Below, piece by piece: positions 1-6,947 of a stretch of DNA of 18,806 nucleotides. A program made the translations under genes and the position numbers. Source of the DNA: Alphaproteobacteria bacterium. Its GTDB lineage: Bacteria; Pseudomonadota; Alphaproteobacteria; Micavibrionales; CSBR16-224. The stretch spans positions 1 to 18,806 of the forward strand of contig SBHI01000044.1 in the NCBI GenBank assembly GCA_006226225.1. Reading direction: 5' to 3'. The notes under the pieces were generated by a model. The model made no database searches. It was not told the origin of the DNA and saw nothing but the letters and a program-made list of their open reading frames with translations. Each line of letters starts with the position of its first letter. Within the stretch, counting starts at the first letter, position 1.

Positions 1-290
1 TCCGCTGTGATTTCCTCCAGAATATAATCGAAAACCGTTTCGCCTGCTTTGGGAATCACTTCCTGTTTCAGATAACCGACGGCGATACCCGGCTCCTGCC
101 AGCGCGTTCCCGCATCCAGCTCCTGTTCGCCGGTAATCATCCGCATCAGGGTGGATTTCCCTGCGCCATTCGCGCCGACCAGCGCGATTTTATTCCCGGC
201 ATGGATATGAAAGGATAGCGATTCAAAAACCGGCTTGCCTGAAAAGGCAACAGCCGCATTTTCAACACTCAATAATAATGAGGAGGCCAT
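1..290 (-). CDS. ABC-F family ATPase, N-terminal fragment (gene runs off the window)
   Basis: Only the first ~96 codons are present; the rest lies before base 1. The reverse strand reads from an ATG at 290 as MASSLLLSVENAAVAFSGKP and onward. A complete Walker A, GANGAGKST, lies at about residues 38-46, followed by an ABC-F-like stretch (ending near GETVFDYILEE) in the region before the Q-loop. ABC-F proteins are soluble tandem ATPases with two nucleotide-binding domains and no membrane segment; several act on the ribosome (EttA, Uup, antibiotic-resistance types). The gene starts 3 bases after the tamB stop codon. The AGAAG upstream of the ATG overlaps the tamB stop, so it is probably the third gene of a tamA-tamB-abcF transcript and translationally coupled. 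The fragment is too short to choose among Uup, EttA or YheS-like subgroups. An ordinary ABC transporter ATPase is less likely, because no permease context is visible and the N-terminal sequence fits ABC-F. Confidence 0.8.
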   Translation of the reverse strand, partial: MASSLLLSVENAAVAFSGKPVFESLSFHIHAGNKIALVGANGAGKSTLMRMITGEQELDAGTRWQEPGIAVGYLKQEVIPKAGETVFDYILEEITA

Positions 291-293
291 CTT

Positions 294-3200
294 CTAATAA
301 TCCCGTTTCCAAAACACACCGACACCCGTTGTGCCTGTCGTGCCGGTTTTGCTTTCTACCGTAATATCGGGGGTGAGTTCAATTTGAATTTTGGCCGCGC
401 CGCCTGCTTCACCGCTGCCCGTTTCTGCCTCAAGATAGACTTTATCCGTCACATATTTTCCCGCCCCGACGGTGACACCACCCTCCGCATCGCCGCCGAC
501 ACGTAAATCATCGAGCCCTGCTGCACTGCGGATATCGCCGACCGGGTCAAAGCCGCTGCGTTCTCCTGTTGTCAGACGGCGGATCGCCGAAGCCAGCTGC
601 ACGGCCTGAAACGGGGAAATCTGCGTGGCATCCCGCCCGAACAATAATTGTGCAATTACCTCATCCTGCGGACGCGGCGGGTCGGACGTGATGGTAATCT
701 GCGGCGCTTCGGCCGTTCCGGTAATACCGATGCGCGGCTTGATATCCCCCGCCTTTGTTTCCGTCAGAATATCCAAATAGGGTGATGGCGGGATTGTTCC
801 CTGAAACCGCAGATCGGCGCGCAGGATATTGAACGTCTTGCCCAGCTCCTCATAACGTCCGCGTACCAGCCCCAATGTGCCGCGCACATCGGGTTCCTCC
901 AATGTACCTTTTACTGCGAGAGCGCCTTTCAGCTCCGCATCCAGCCCCCAGCCGCGCACAAACACCTTATGATCAGCCTTTAGTGTTAAGTCCAGTGCCA
1001 CACGGTCAAGCATGCCCGTTTTTTTCTCCGTCTCTTTTGTCACGATATTCAGCGATGGAATGGATTTTTCAAACCGCTCCGGCAGCGTAATCAAAACCGT
1101 ATCCAGAGACACATCGCCTTTCACCAGATAAAGATATCGTCCGCGCTGCGGCAACACAGATACATCGCCGCTAAGCATAGAACTCGCATGTGTTGCACGG
1201 ACAAGATGCATGCCTTTTAAAATCACTTGCGCCGTCACATCCGGTATATCACGCCCTGCACCCGTACCGATCGTGCCCGTCATCGACATTCTGCCCGTGC
1301 CGCCATCTGTTGCCGTCAGGCTTTTCAGCACTACTCCCGTCTGGTCGAAATGCAAATCGCCCTTGATATCTTTCAAGATAATGCCCGTATCAGAATCACG
1401 GAATGCGGCTTGCGATAACACCAGCCCGCCGCCATAAACAGGCTGTGTCAGACTACCGGACAATGACGCATCCAGTTTCACCGCACCTGACAAATCCTGC
1501 CCTGCCGCCAGAAACGGTGCGACGACCTGTTCAAGATCGAAATCACCCTTGGCTCCCCCTGTGATTTGCGCGGATTGGGACAGATCAAATACAAACGGAT
1601 ATAGCGACAAAGACACAGGAACGGAGGCCACCCCCTCAAAACTGCGAATACCCTGCCCCTTTGCCGTCAGCGCAACCTCGGCCGCACCGTTTTTATAATG
1701 CCCGTCCACCGTCACCCCCGCATCACGGACATGACGCATCCGTCCCGCAATTTGCGCCGATACCGTCAGTTCCGGCATTTGCGGCGTACCTGCCAGCGTC
1801 ACTTTTCCGCTTGTGATTTTTGCCGGATAACTCTCCAAAGTGACAAAAGGCAAGGCATCAGGTGTGATATTGTCCAACGCGGCCTCCAGCGCCAGTTTTT
1901 CCATGCCAGCGCTGCCTGACAGATCAACCGTTCCTTTACCAAGTGTCACATGTGTTTTTTCCAGTACTACTCCCTGCCTTGCCAGATCAGCGATAAGGCT
2001 CCCTTCCGCCTTGAAGGGGGCATGGTCATAACCGTCAAAAACAAAGCCGATATGATGTCGGCCGCCTTCCTGTGCCGCCACATCTATTTTGGCATTTTTC
2101 ACCGATGTGCTGCCATATTGCATATCCTGCAAACGGGCCTGTCCGGTGATTTTCTGTACATCTTGCGGATGAGTCAGTGTTAAAGAAAAAGCACCACTGC
2201 CTTGCAGCCCATCGACACCAAATAGTGTTTCAACCAGCCCGAAATGCGCGGCCGTCAGTTTGATCTGCCCGTCCGCCAGCTGCGTTTCGCGGTTCAATAC
2301 CAATGCCCCTTCCGCCGTTATGCCGGGAAACTGTGCCGCAAGTGACGGTAATTCCAGCAGGTCATCATGCAGCACGAAGGGCAATGTCGCAGAAATCTCT
2401 TCATCCGCCATTTGTCCCGCCAGTTTCAAAACACCTTCCGCCGCATCCGTTTTTCCTGTCGCGCTCAGCTCAACGCGTACTTCCTGCCCGATTTCGCTGC
2501 GCAGCTCCTGACGAATAGCCCCTTTGGCCAAAACATCAAAAATCTGACCGCCCCCATCATATCCGCCAGCCAGATCAAAGACGTACATCCTGCTTTTCTG
2601 TACGCGTGCATTCTCCAGCTTCAAGCTTGTACTGTTCCATTGTCCCGACGCTCTGTAGGCCAACTGTTCCGGCAAATACGGCGCTGCCGTACCTTGCGGG
2701 TTCTCCAGTACAACAACGCCCGTTAATTCCGGCGCATCGCTCAAAGATAGCTTCTGTACGCTTTCCAACCCTAATGTCAAACCGCCCGGAACAACTGCCG
2801 GAGACAGTGCCAAATGCGGCAAACGCAAATCCAGTGACAGTGTATGAAAATAAATATTCGGTTTTTCCTGCAGTTTAAATGCGACAGTTTCCACCGCATT
2901 TTCCTGTATTTGCGCCTGCGGAAGACGCAGAAGATCAAGGGACGCCGCATCAATATTGACAGAGAGATGCCGCAAAGCCAGCGGAAAGATATTCAACCGC
3001 AGATCAAGGTTTTTAGCCGTTACGAAAATACCCCGTTCATCAGCAACCCCCACATACGCCGCACGTACACCGTACGGGCCGTGCAGACGAAAATCCTGCA
3101 ATACAACCTGATAACCCGTATTGCGGGATGCTGCGGCAAGTTTTTGCGCCAGCCAGTCTGAACCGCTTTGTGAATTCAGCCAAAACAGAAACAATTGCAA

Positions 3201-3347
3201 TGTGATTGTCGTTACAATCACCGTCAGCAAACACAGCGAGAACACACCCCAGACCAGTTGACGGAACAGTTTGAGCCCGCGTCTTTTTTTCGATGCCGGA
3301 ACTGCACCATCCTGCTGCCGTTTTGCTGTCATATCTTTTTTCGTCAT
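294..3347 (-). CDS. tamB: TamB-like translocation/assembly module inner-membrane subunit (DUF490)
   Basis: 1,017-residue protein, partner of the TamA barrel encoded just upstream. TamB spans the periplasm and helps outer-membrane protein assembly and/or lipid transport between the membranes. Residues ~25-55 form one membrane anchor (LVWGVFSLCLLTVIVTT) after a basic cytoplasmic tip. A long beta-rich periplasmic body follows. The C-terminal TamB/DUF490 domain shows the family hallmarks PYLDI, GTAEAPQITI, DPPRPQDEVIAQLLFG and the glycine-rich VGAGKYVTDKVYLEAE, ending in VGVFWKRDY. I chose the ATG at 3347, two bases after the tamA stop, with GGGCAGG about 10 bases upstream. An in-frame ATG at 3386 would add 13 residues and overlap tamA; it is less attractive because the basic tip and anchor follow the inner start properly. 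Length is somewhat below E. coli TamB (about 1,260 residues), normal for this variable family. Confidence 0.9.
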   Translation of the reverse strand: MTKKDMTAKRQQDGAVPASKKRRGLKLFRQLVWGVFSLCLLTVIVTTITLQLFLFWLNSQSGSDWLAQKLAAASRNTGYQVVLQDFRLHGPYGVRAAYVGVADERGIFVTAKNLDLRLNIFPLALRHLSVNIDAASLDLLRLPQAQIQENAVETVAFKLQEKPNIYFHTLSLDLRLPHLALSPAVVPGGLTLGLESVQKLSLSDAPELTGVVVLENPQGTAAPYLPEQLAYRASGQWNSTSLKLENARVQKSRMYVFDLAGGYDGGGQIFDVLAKGAIRQELRSEIGQEVRVELSATGKTDAAEGVLKLAGQMADEEISATLPFVLHDDLLELPSLAAQFPGITAEGALVLNRETQLADGQIKLTAAHFGLVETLFGVDGLQGSGAFSLTLTHPQDVQKITGQARLQDMQYGSTSVKNAKIDVAAQEGGRHHIGFVFDGYDHAPFKAEGSLIADLARQGVVLEKTHVTLGKGTVDLSGSAGMEKLALEAALDNITPDALPFVTLESYPAKITSGKVTLAGTPQMPELTVSAQIAGRMRHVRDAGVTVDGHYKNGAAEVALTAKGQGIRSFEGVASVPVSLSLYPFVFDLSQSAQITGGAKGDFDLEQVVAPFLAAGQDLSGAVKLDASLSGSLTQPVYGGGLVLSQAAFRDSDTGIILKDIKGDLHFDQTGVVLKSLTATDGGTGRMSMTGTIGTGAGRDIPDVTAQVILKGMHLVRATHASSMLSGDVSVLPQRGRYLYLVKGDVSLDTVLITLPERFEKSIPSLNIVTKETEKKTGMLDRVALDLTLKADHKVFVRGWGLDAELKGALAVKGTLEEPDVRGTLGLVRGRYEELGKTFNILRADLRFQGTIPPSPYLDILTETKAGDIKPRIGITGTAEAPQITITSDPPRPQDEVIAQLLFGRDATQISPFQAVQLASAIRRLTTGERSGFDPVGDIRSAAGLDDLRVGGDAEGGVTVGAGKYVTDKVYLEAETGSGEAGGAAKIQIELTPDITVESKTGTTGTTGVGVFWKRDY

Positions 3348-3349
3348 CG

Positions 3350-5086
3350 TCAAAATGCCTGCCCGATACTGATATAAAACTGCCAATCTCGCTGCGTTTG
3401 GTCGCGGTTATTCAACGGCACGGCCAAATCAAAACGCAACGGCCCGAAATCTGTATAATAACGCGCTCCTACACCCGCACCGATATAATAACCACCCTGA
3501 AAATCAGGAAATTCCGCATCATAGGCGCCGCCGCCATCAACAAAAACCACGCCGCCGATTTTTTCCTTCACTTTAAAGCGCAGTTCCGCAGCCGTTTCCA
3601 ATACCGACCTTCCTCCAAGCGGATCGCCATTCGCCGCAATAGGCCCTGCCTCCTGATAACCAAAACCGCGCACCGATCCGCTACCACCGGCATGAAAACG
3701 TTTGGAGGCGGGAATATTACCCGTGCCACCGCCAAGAATACTGCCAAGTTTGCCACGCACCGCCAAGATTGTATTCCTGCTTTTATCCAACTCGAAATAA
3801 GTCGCGCCTTCGATTGTGCTTTTGAAAAACGGATCGGCTTCTCCGAATAGGTCAAGATTTGGCTCCCCCCGTAGCTTAAAGAACATCCCCCTTTTCGGGT
3901 CAAGCTTATCATCGCGGTCATCAAACCCCAGCTGTCCCGATAGTGAAAATAGCGCAAAATTTCGTGACACCAATGTTGTTTCATCGCGAATACGGCTGAT
4001 TTCAAACCCTGTTCCCAGCCCTGCTGTCATTTTTCCGGAAAGTTTGCGTTCCAAATCCGCCGTATTTTTGAAACTGAGCTTTTCATAGGCATCAGTATCC
4101 TCGCGCCCAAGAGTGGAGGAGAGTTTCAGCTTCTGGTCATCACGCAGAAAATAAGGCTTTGCAAAAACTGCGCCCGCAGCCTGTTCCAAAAAGTTTCCGT
4201 TCAGGCTCAGTGACAGCTCTTCCCCACTGCCGAAAAAGTTCCGATGCCGCCATTCTGCCGTCAGACCCGGCCCTTCATCGGTGTAAAAACTTCCTCCCAG
4301 CAGCAATGTACGGCGCGCCGTTTCACGCAGTACAAAACGCACCGCCACCACGCCGTTTTCGTCCGGTGCTTCCGGCAGAATTTCATTCACCGTACTGATC
4401 AGCCCCGTGCCAATCAAAGCGGTTTTTGTCGCCTCTATTTTCGCCGCATCCCAGCAATCGCCCGTTTTATATTTCACAAAACGGCGCAAATGTTTGTCAT
4501 CGATATAGGGCGCCCCTTCAAAACCGGTTTCACCAAAAACAGCTGGCTGTCCCGCATCAGCCACAAAGCTCACCTCTGCGCTGTGACTGTCATGATCCAG
4601 CACGACTTCATTGCGCAATTTCAAACGGAAGACACATTTTTCTTTTCTAATCGCTGCCGCCAGTTTTTTTTGCGCAGTCAGCACTTTTTCTGCCTCCAGC
4701 GCATCCCCTGCTGCAACACCTTCCACAGCAACATCACCTATGCCAACCAGATTAACCGCAGCAATCGTGTAAAGCGGGCCTGCATCCACCTTCAAAACAT
4801 TCTGCGTTGCCTCCGTAAAACTAATTTCGGGATTATAGTATCCTTTTGCATGGAGCGCTTTTTCCGCATCACGGCGAATACCGGCATAACGAATGGACGG
4901 CTCTGCCCCTTCAGGCAGTTTGCGATTTTTATATTTTTCGATCACGGTTTCGCGAAGCCATTGGTAAAGCGGCGTATCAGGCGCCACGCCGTCAAGGCGA
5001 ACGGGCTCCTGCGCTAATGCCACAGCAGCCAAGCCCCAAACAAGCAGAACGGGGAGAACAAGAATGTAAAAAACCCTCATTTTCAT
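3350..5086 (-). CDS. tamA: TamA-like outer-membrane BamA-superfamily protein
   Basis: 578 residues. Residues 1-25 form a Sec signal peptide (hydrophobic core, cleavage likely after ALA before QEPVRL). Roughly residues 30-260 are POTRA-like, with FGETGFEG and a 'KTGDCWDAAKIEATKTALIGTGLIS' type linker (longer motif abbreviated; residues ~205-230) typical of the last POTRA of TamA. The rest is a 16-strand Omp85/surface-antigen barrel. It contains GGSGSVRGFGYQEAGP, whose VRGF (residues 472-475) is the conserved lid-loop motif of the superfamily, then FVDGGGAY, GAGVGARYYTDFGPLRFDLA and a C-terminal strand ending in phenylalanine (IGQAF), as expected for an outer-membrane barrel. Length matches E. 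coli TamA (577). It forms a complex with TamB. No strong ribosome site precedes the ATG; a second in-frame ATG two codons later is possible. The divergent promoter region holds an inverted repeat. Confidence 0.92.
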   Translation of the reverse strand: MKMRVFYILVLPVLLVWGLAAVALAQEPVRLDGVAPDTPLYQWLRETVIEKYKNRKLPEGAEPSIRYAGIRRDAEKALHAKGYYNPEISFTEATQNVLKVDAGPLYTIAAVNLVGIGDVAVEGVAAGDALEAEKVLTAQKKLAAAIRKEKCVFRLKLRNEVVLDHDSHSAEVSFVADAGQPAVFGETGFEGAPYIDDKHLRRFVKYKTGDCWDAAKIEATKTALIGTGLISTVNEILPEAPDENGVVAVRFVLRETARRTLLLGGSFYTDEGPGLTAEWRHRNFFGSGEELSLSLNGNFLEQAAGAVFAKPYFLRDDQKLKLSSTLGREDTDAYEKLSFKNTADLERKLSGKMTAGLGTGFEISRIRDETTLVSRNFALFSLSGQLGFDDRDDKLDPKRGMFFKLRGEPNLDLFGEADPFFKSTIEGATYFELDKSRNTILAVRGKLGSILGGGTGNIPASKRFHAGGSGSVRGFGYQEAGPIAANGDPLGGRSVLETAAELRFKVKEKIGGVVFVDGGGAYDAEFPDFQGGYYIGAGVGARYYTDFGPLRFDLAVPLNNRDQTQRDWQFYISIGQAF

Positions 5087-5098
5087 TGCTTTTATTTT

Positions 5099-5120
5099 AT
5101 AGCACAGCGGCCTGTGCTAT
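5099..5120. promoter_or_regulatory. Perfect 9-bp inverted repeat in the tamA / DUF2939 divergent spacer
   Basis: ATAGCACAG (5099-5107), CGGC, CTGTGCTAT (5112-5120): both arms match completely. It lies in the 74-bp spacer between two divergent starts (5086 minus, 5161 plus). On the minus strand the left arm overlaps TATAAA (5096-5101), a possible tamA -10 element, so a bound protein would block tamA transcription. Arms of 9 bp around a 4-bp centre fit a dimeric regulator, but the same sequence could form an RNA hairpin in the leader of the plus-strand gene. A terminator is unlikely, since no T-run follows in either direction and no gene ends here. The operator reading is inference. Confidence 0.4.
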
Positions 5121-5160
5121 CTATAGACAAAAGGCATAGAGTTTAAAGAGGAACCGCCAT

Positions 5161-5775
5161 ATGCTGCGCATTATTATCACCGTCCTTATTGCATTCAACC
5201 TGACCGCAGGCGCGGTCTATTTTTTCAGCAAAGACCGCGTGATTGCAGAGGTTATTGCCGCTGCACAGGCGCGAAACGCCACCGCTTTGTCCGCCCGTAT
5301 CGACTGGGAGGGCCTGCGCGTTTTTCTGAAAGAGGATATCAGCAAAATGAAACGCACATTGGGCAGCAAAGGCGGAAATGTCGGGCCGTCGCTGTCACAG
5401 GTGAATACAGTCGTCGATTATTATGCACAGCCTGAAAACCTGGGACTGCTGTATTACTATCGCGATTTGCTGTTCCCGAAACTGCCGGAAAAGGCATTTA
5501 TCGACAGTACCGGTTTTTTTCCGCCTTACGGCTTTTATGTCGTACTGACTTATCCCGCAGCAGGCGGCCCGGCTCTCGGTGATATGGGGGCGCTCATGAA
5601 AGACCGCCTGAAGGCACGTGTTGTTTTCCGGCTGGACGGGCTGACATGGAAGGTCAGCGAATTACACCTGCCGATTTTCCTCGTGCCGCGGCAAAGTTTT
5701 TCCGTCCCCGCCATAGAATATTTTGGGCGCGGCGTGCATTTTGACAAATACTGGCCTGAAAATCCGGCAGAGTGA
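5161..5775 (+). CDS. Membrane-anchored DUF2939-like protein of unknown function
   Basis: 204 residues. An uncleaved-looking N-terminal hydrophobic segment (IIITVLIAFNLTAGAVYFF, residues 4-22) is followed by a soluble, probably periplasmic domain. The stretch right after the anchor, in which a short helix with alanines and an NATALSARIDWEGLRVFLKE block lead into a K/R-rich helix, resembles the start of DUF2939 proteins (small exported proteins of unknown function); I make that assignment from memory. AAAGAGGA (5145-5152) lies 8 bases before the ATG, a good ribosome site that fixes the start. It is divergent from tamA, and its stop lies 3 bases from the stop of the convergent esterase. The middle contains aromatic, proline-rich loops (GFFPPYGFYVV) and no catalytic motif that I recognise. 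Shared regulation with tamA through the spacer repeat is possible but unproven. Confidence 0.75.
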   Translation: MLRIIITVLIAFNLTAGAVYFFSKDRVIAEVIAAAQARNATALSARIDWEGLRVFLKEDISKMKRTLGSKGGNVGPSLSQVNTVVDYYAQPENLGLLYYYRDLLFPKLPEKAFIDSTGFFPPYGFYVVLTYPAAGGPALGDMGALMKDRLKARVVFRLDGLTWKVSELHLPIFLVPRQSFSVPAIEYFGRGVHFDKYWPENPAE

Positions 5776-5778
5776 TGT

Positions 5779-6870
5779 CTATTCCTGCGCCGGACTGCTG
5801 TCGCGTTTGTAATTTTTGAAAAAACGCCACATCATTTCATTCGCATCAAAATCGCGGCTGGTTTTACCAACAATGGCGCGGTGCGCCTGACAGAATTTCT
5901 GCACCGGTAGACAGTCTTTTTCCGGTGAACCCGGCCATGTATGGCCACCTTCATAGATCGTGCAAACCGCAACGGCGCTGCCGCCCGTGCAGTCTGCTGA
6001 ACGGCGGCACAGCGTATCGCCGTTTTTAAATGTTACTTCGGCCTCGGCACTGCAGCCATTGATCTCACGCCAGAACATATCCTGCTGCGCCACCCCCATG
6101 CAGGGGAAAGGATTCTTTTTCGGTTTCAGCTTTGTCGCGCCCGCAATGGCATCTTCCCAACAGCCGCCGCAGCTCTCGCCGCCATCATAAAGTGCGCATT
6201 TATCCGCCGTACCGTGAATGATCATCACAGGAACAGGGCGGGAGGGTTTACATTCCGGCGGAATACCGGGGCCGCCAACAGAAGCGATCGCCGCAACTTT
6301 ATCCGCCAGTTTACAAGCCAGAACATTCGCCATCAGTCCGCCGTTTGAAATACCTGTCGCGTAAATACGCGTCATATCCAGCGGATAATTTTGCGCAGCC
6401 TCTTCCAGCATTTCAGCGATAAAAGCTGCATCATCTATTTTTTCCTCAGCCGCTACACCGCAGCAAAAGCCGCCATTCCATGTCGCCAGTTTTTTCCGCA
6501 GCACTTTCTTGGCCGTCCCTTCGGGATAGAACACCAAGAAGCCTTCACGTTCTGCCAATTCTTCAATTTGCACATGGTCGCGAATCTGCAGCGCATTACC
6601 GCCGCCGCCATGCAGCATAAGGACGGCCGGATAAGTTGCACCACTCTCTCCCGTTGCCGATTCAGGCACATAGACGTAATACAGTCTTTCCAGACCATCT
6701 TTTGTTTTAATGAGGTTTTCATGCAGGCCGGAAATATCCGCCTCTGCTGCTGTAGCCTCTTCTACAGGAGTGACAATGTCTTCAGGCGTTTGCCCCCATG
6801 TCTGTGCCGACGGCAAACAGAGCGATATAATAAAAAAGGAACACAAAAACAAAGCTGTGCGCAGCATCAT
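5779..6870 (-). CDS. Secreted PHB-depolymerase / LpqC-type alpha/beta-hydrolase esterase
   Basis: 363 residues with a signal peptide (residues 1 to about 26: basic-hydrophobic MMLRTALFLCSFFIISLC, then SAQTWGQ), so exported. The alpha/beta-hydrolase fold of the COG3509 group (poly(3-hydroxybutyrate) depolymerase, feruloyl and acetylxylan esterases) is shown by LMLHGGGG (oxyanion hole, 85-91), the family signature WNGGFCCG (131-138) and the nucleophile elbow TGISNGGLM with Ser175. A candidate acid is Asp223 in IIHGTADKC and the catalytic His is His310 in EGGHTWPG. About 17 cysteines suggest disulfides after export. AGAGGGG at 6874-6880 sits just before two consecutive ATGs (6870 and 6867); either could be used. 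It lies 77 bases downstream of the DUF6493-like gene on the same strand and converges on the DUF2939-like gene. The substrate (storage polyester, plant-type ester or other short ester) cannot be told from sequence; no PHB synthesis genes are nearby. Confidence 0.87.
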   Translation of the reverse strand: MMLRTALFLCSFFIISLCLPSAQTWGQTPEDIVTPVEEATAAEADISGLHENLIKTKDGLERLYYVYVPESATGESGATYPAVLMLHGGGGNALQIRDHVQIEELAEREGFLVFYPEGTAKKVLRKKLATWNGGFCCGVAAEEKIDDAAFIAEMLEEAAQNYPLDMTRIYATGISNGGLMANVLACKLADKVAAIASVGGPGIPPECKPSRPVPVMIIHGTADKCALYDGGESCGGCWEDAIAGATKLKPKKNPFPCMGVAQQDMFWREINGCSAEAEVTFKNGDTLCRRSADCTGGSAVAVCTIYEGGHTWPGSPEKDCLPVQKFCQAHRAIVGKTSRDFDANEMMWRFFKNYKRDSSPAQE

Positions 6871-6895
6871 AATCCCCTCTATATTTTTTCACAGG

Positions 6896-6925
6896 ATAAT
6901 GTGCCGACTATAACATTCCGGTCAA
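6896..6925 (-). promoter_or_regulatory. Possible promoter for the esterase gene
   Basis: On the minus strand, TTGACC (6925-6920) is followed 18 bases later by CATTAT (6901-6896). The -35 matches the sigma70 consensus at 5 of 6 positions; the -10 matches only 3 of 6. It falls in the 77-bp gap between the DUF6493-like gene and the esterase, where either read-through or a separate promoter is possible. Weak evidence by eye only. Confidence 0.3.
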
Positions 6926-6947
6926 AAGATGAAAAGAGTTTGACAGC

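Noticed and set aside
4244..5017. A 257-codon open frame on the plus strand opposite tamA
   Set aside because: It lies antisense within a clearly conserved tamA. Its product is rich in His, Arg, Cys and Phe without domain character, and it has no ribosome site. It is a frame shadow; the same applies to 3293-3850 and the many open frames opposite tamB.
5763..5794. TCCGGC...GCCGGA inverted repeat across the convergent stops as a bidirectional terminator
   Set aside because: Only six pairs with a 20-base loop and no T-run directly after either arm; too weak to call.
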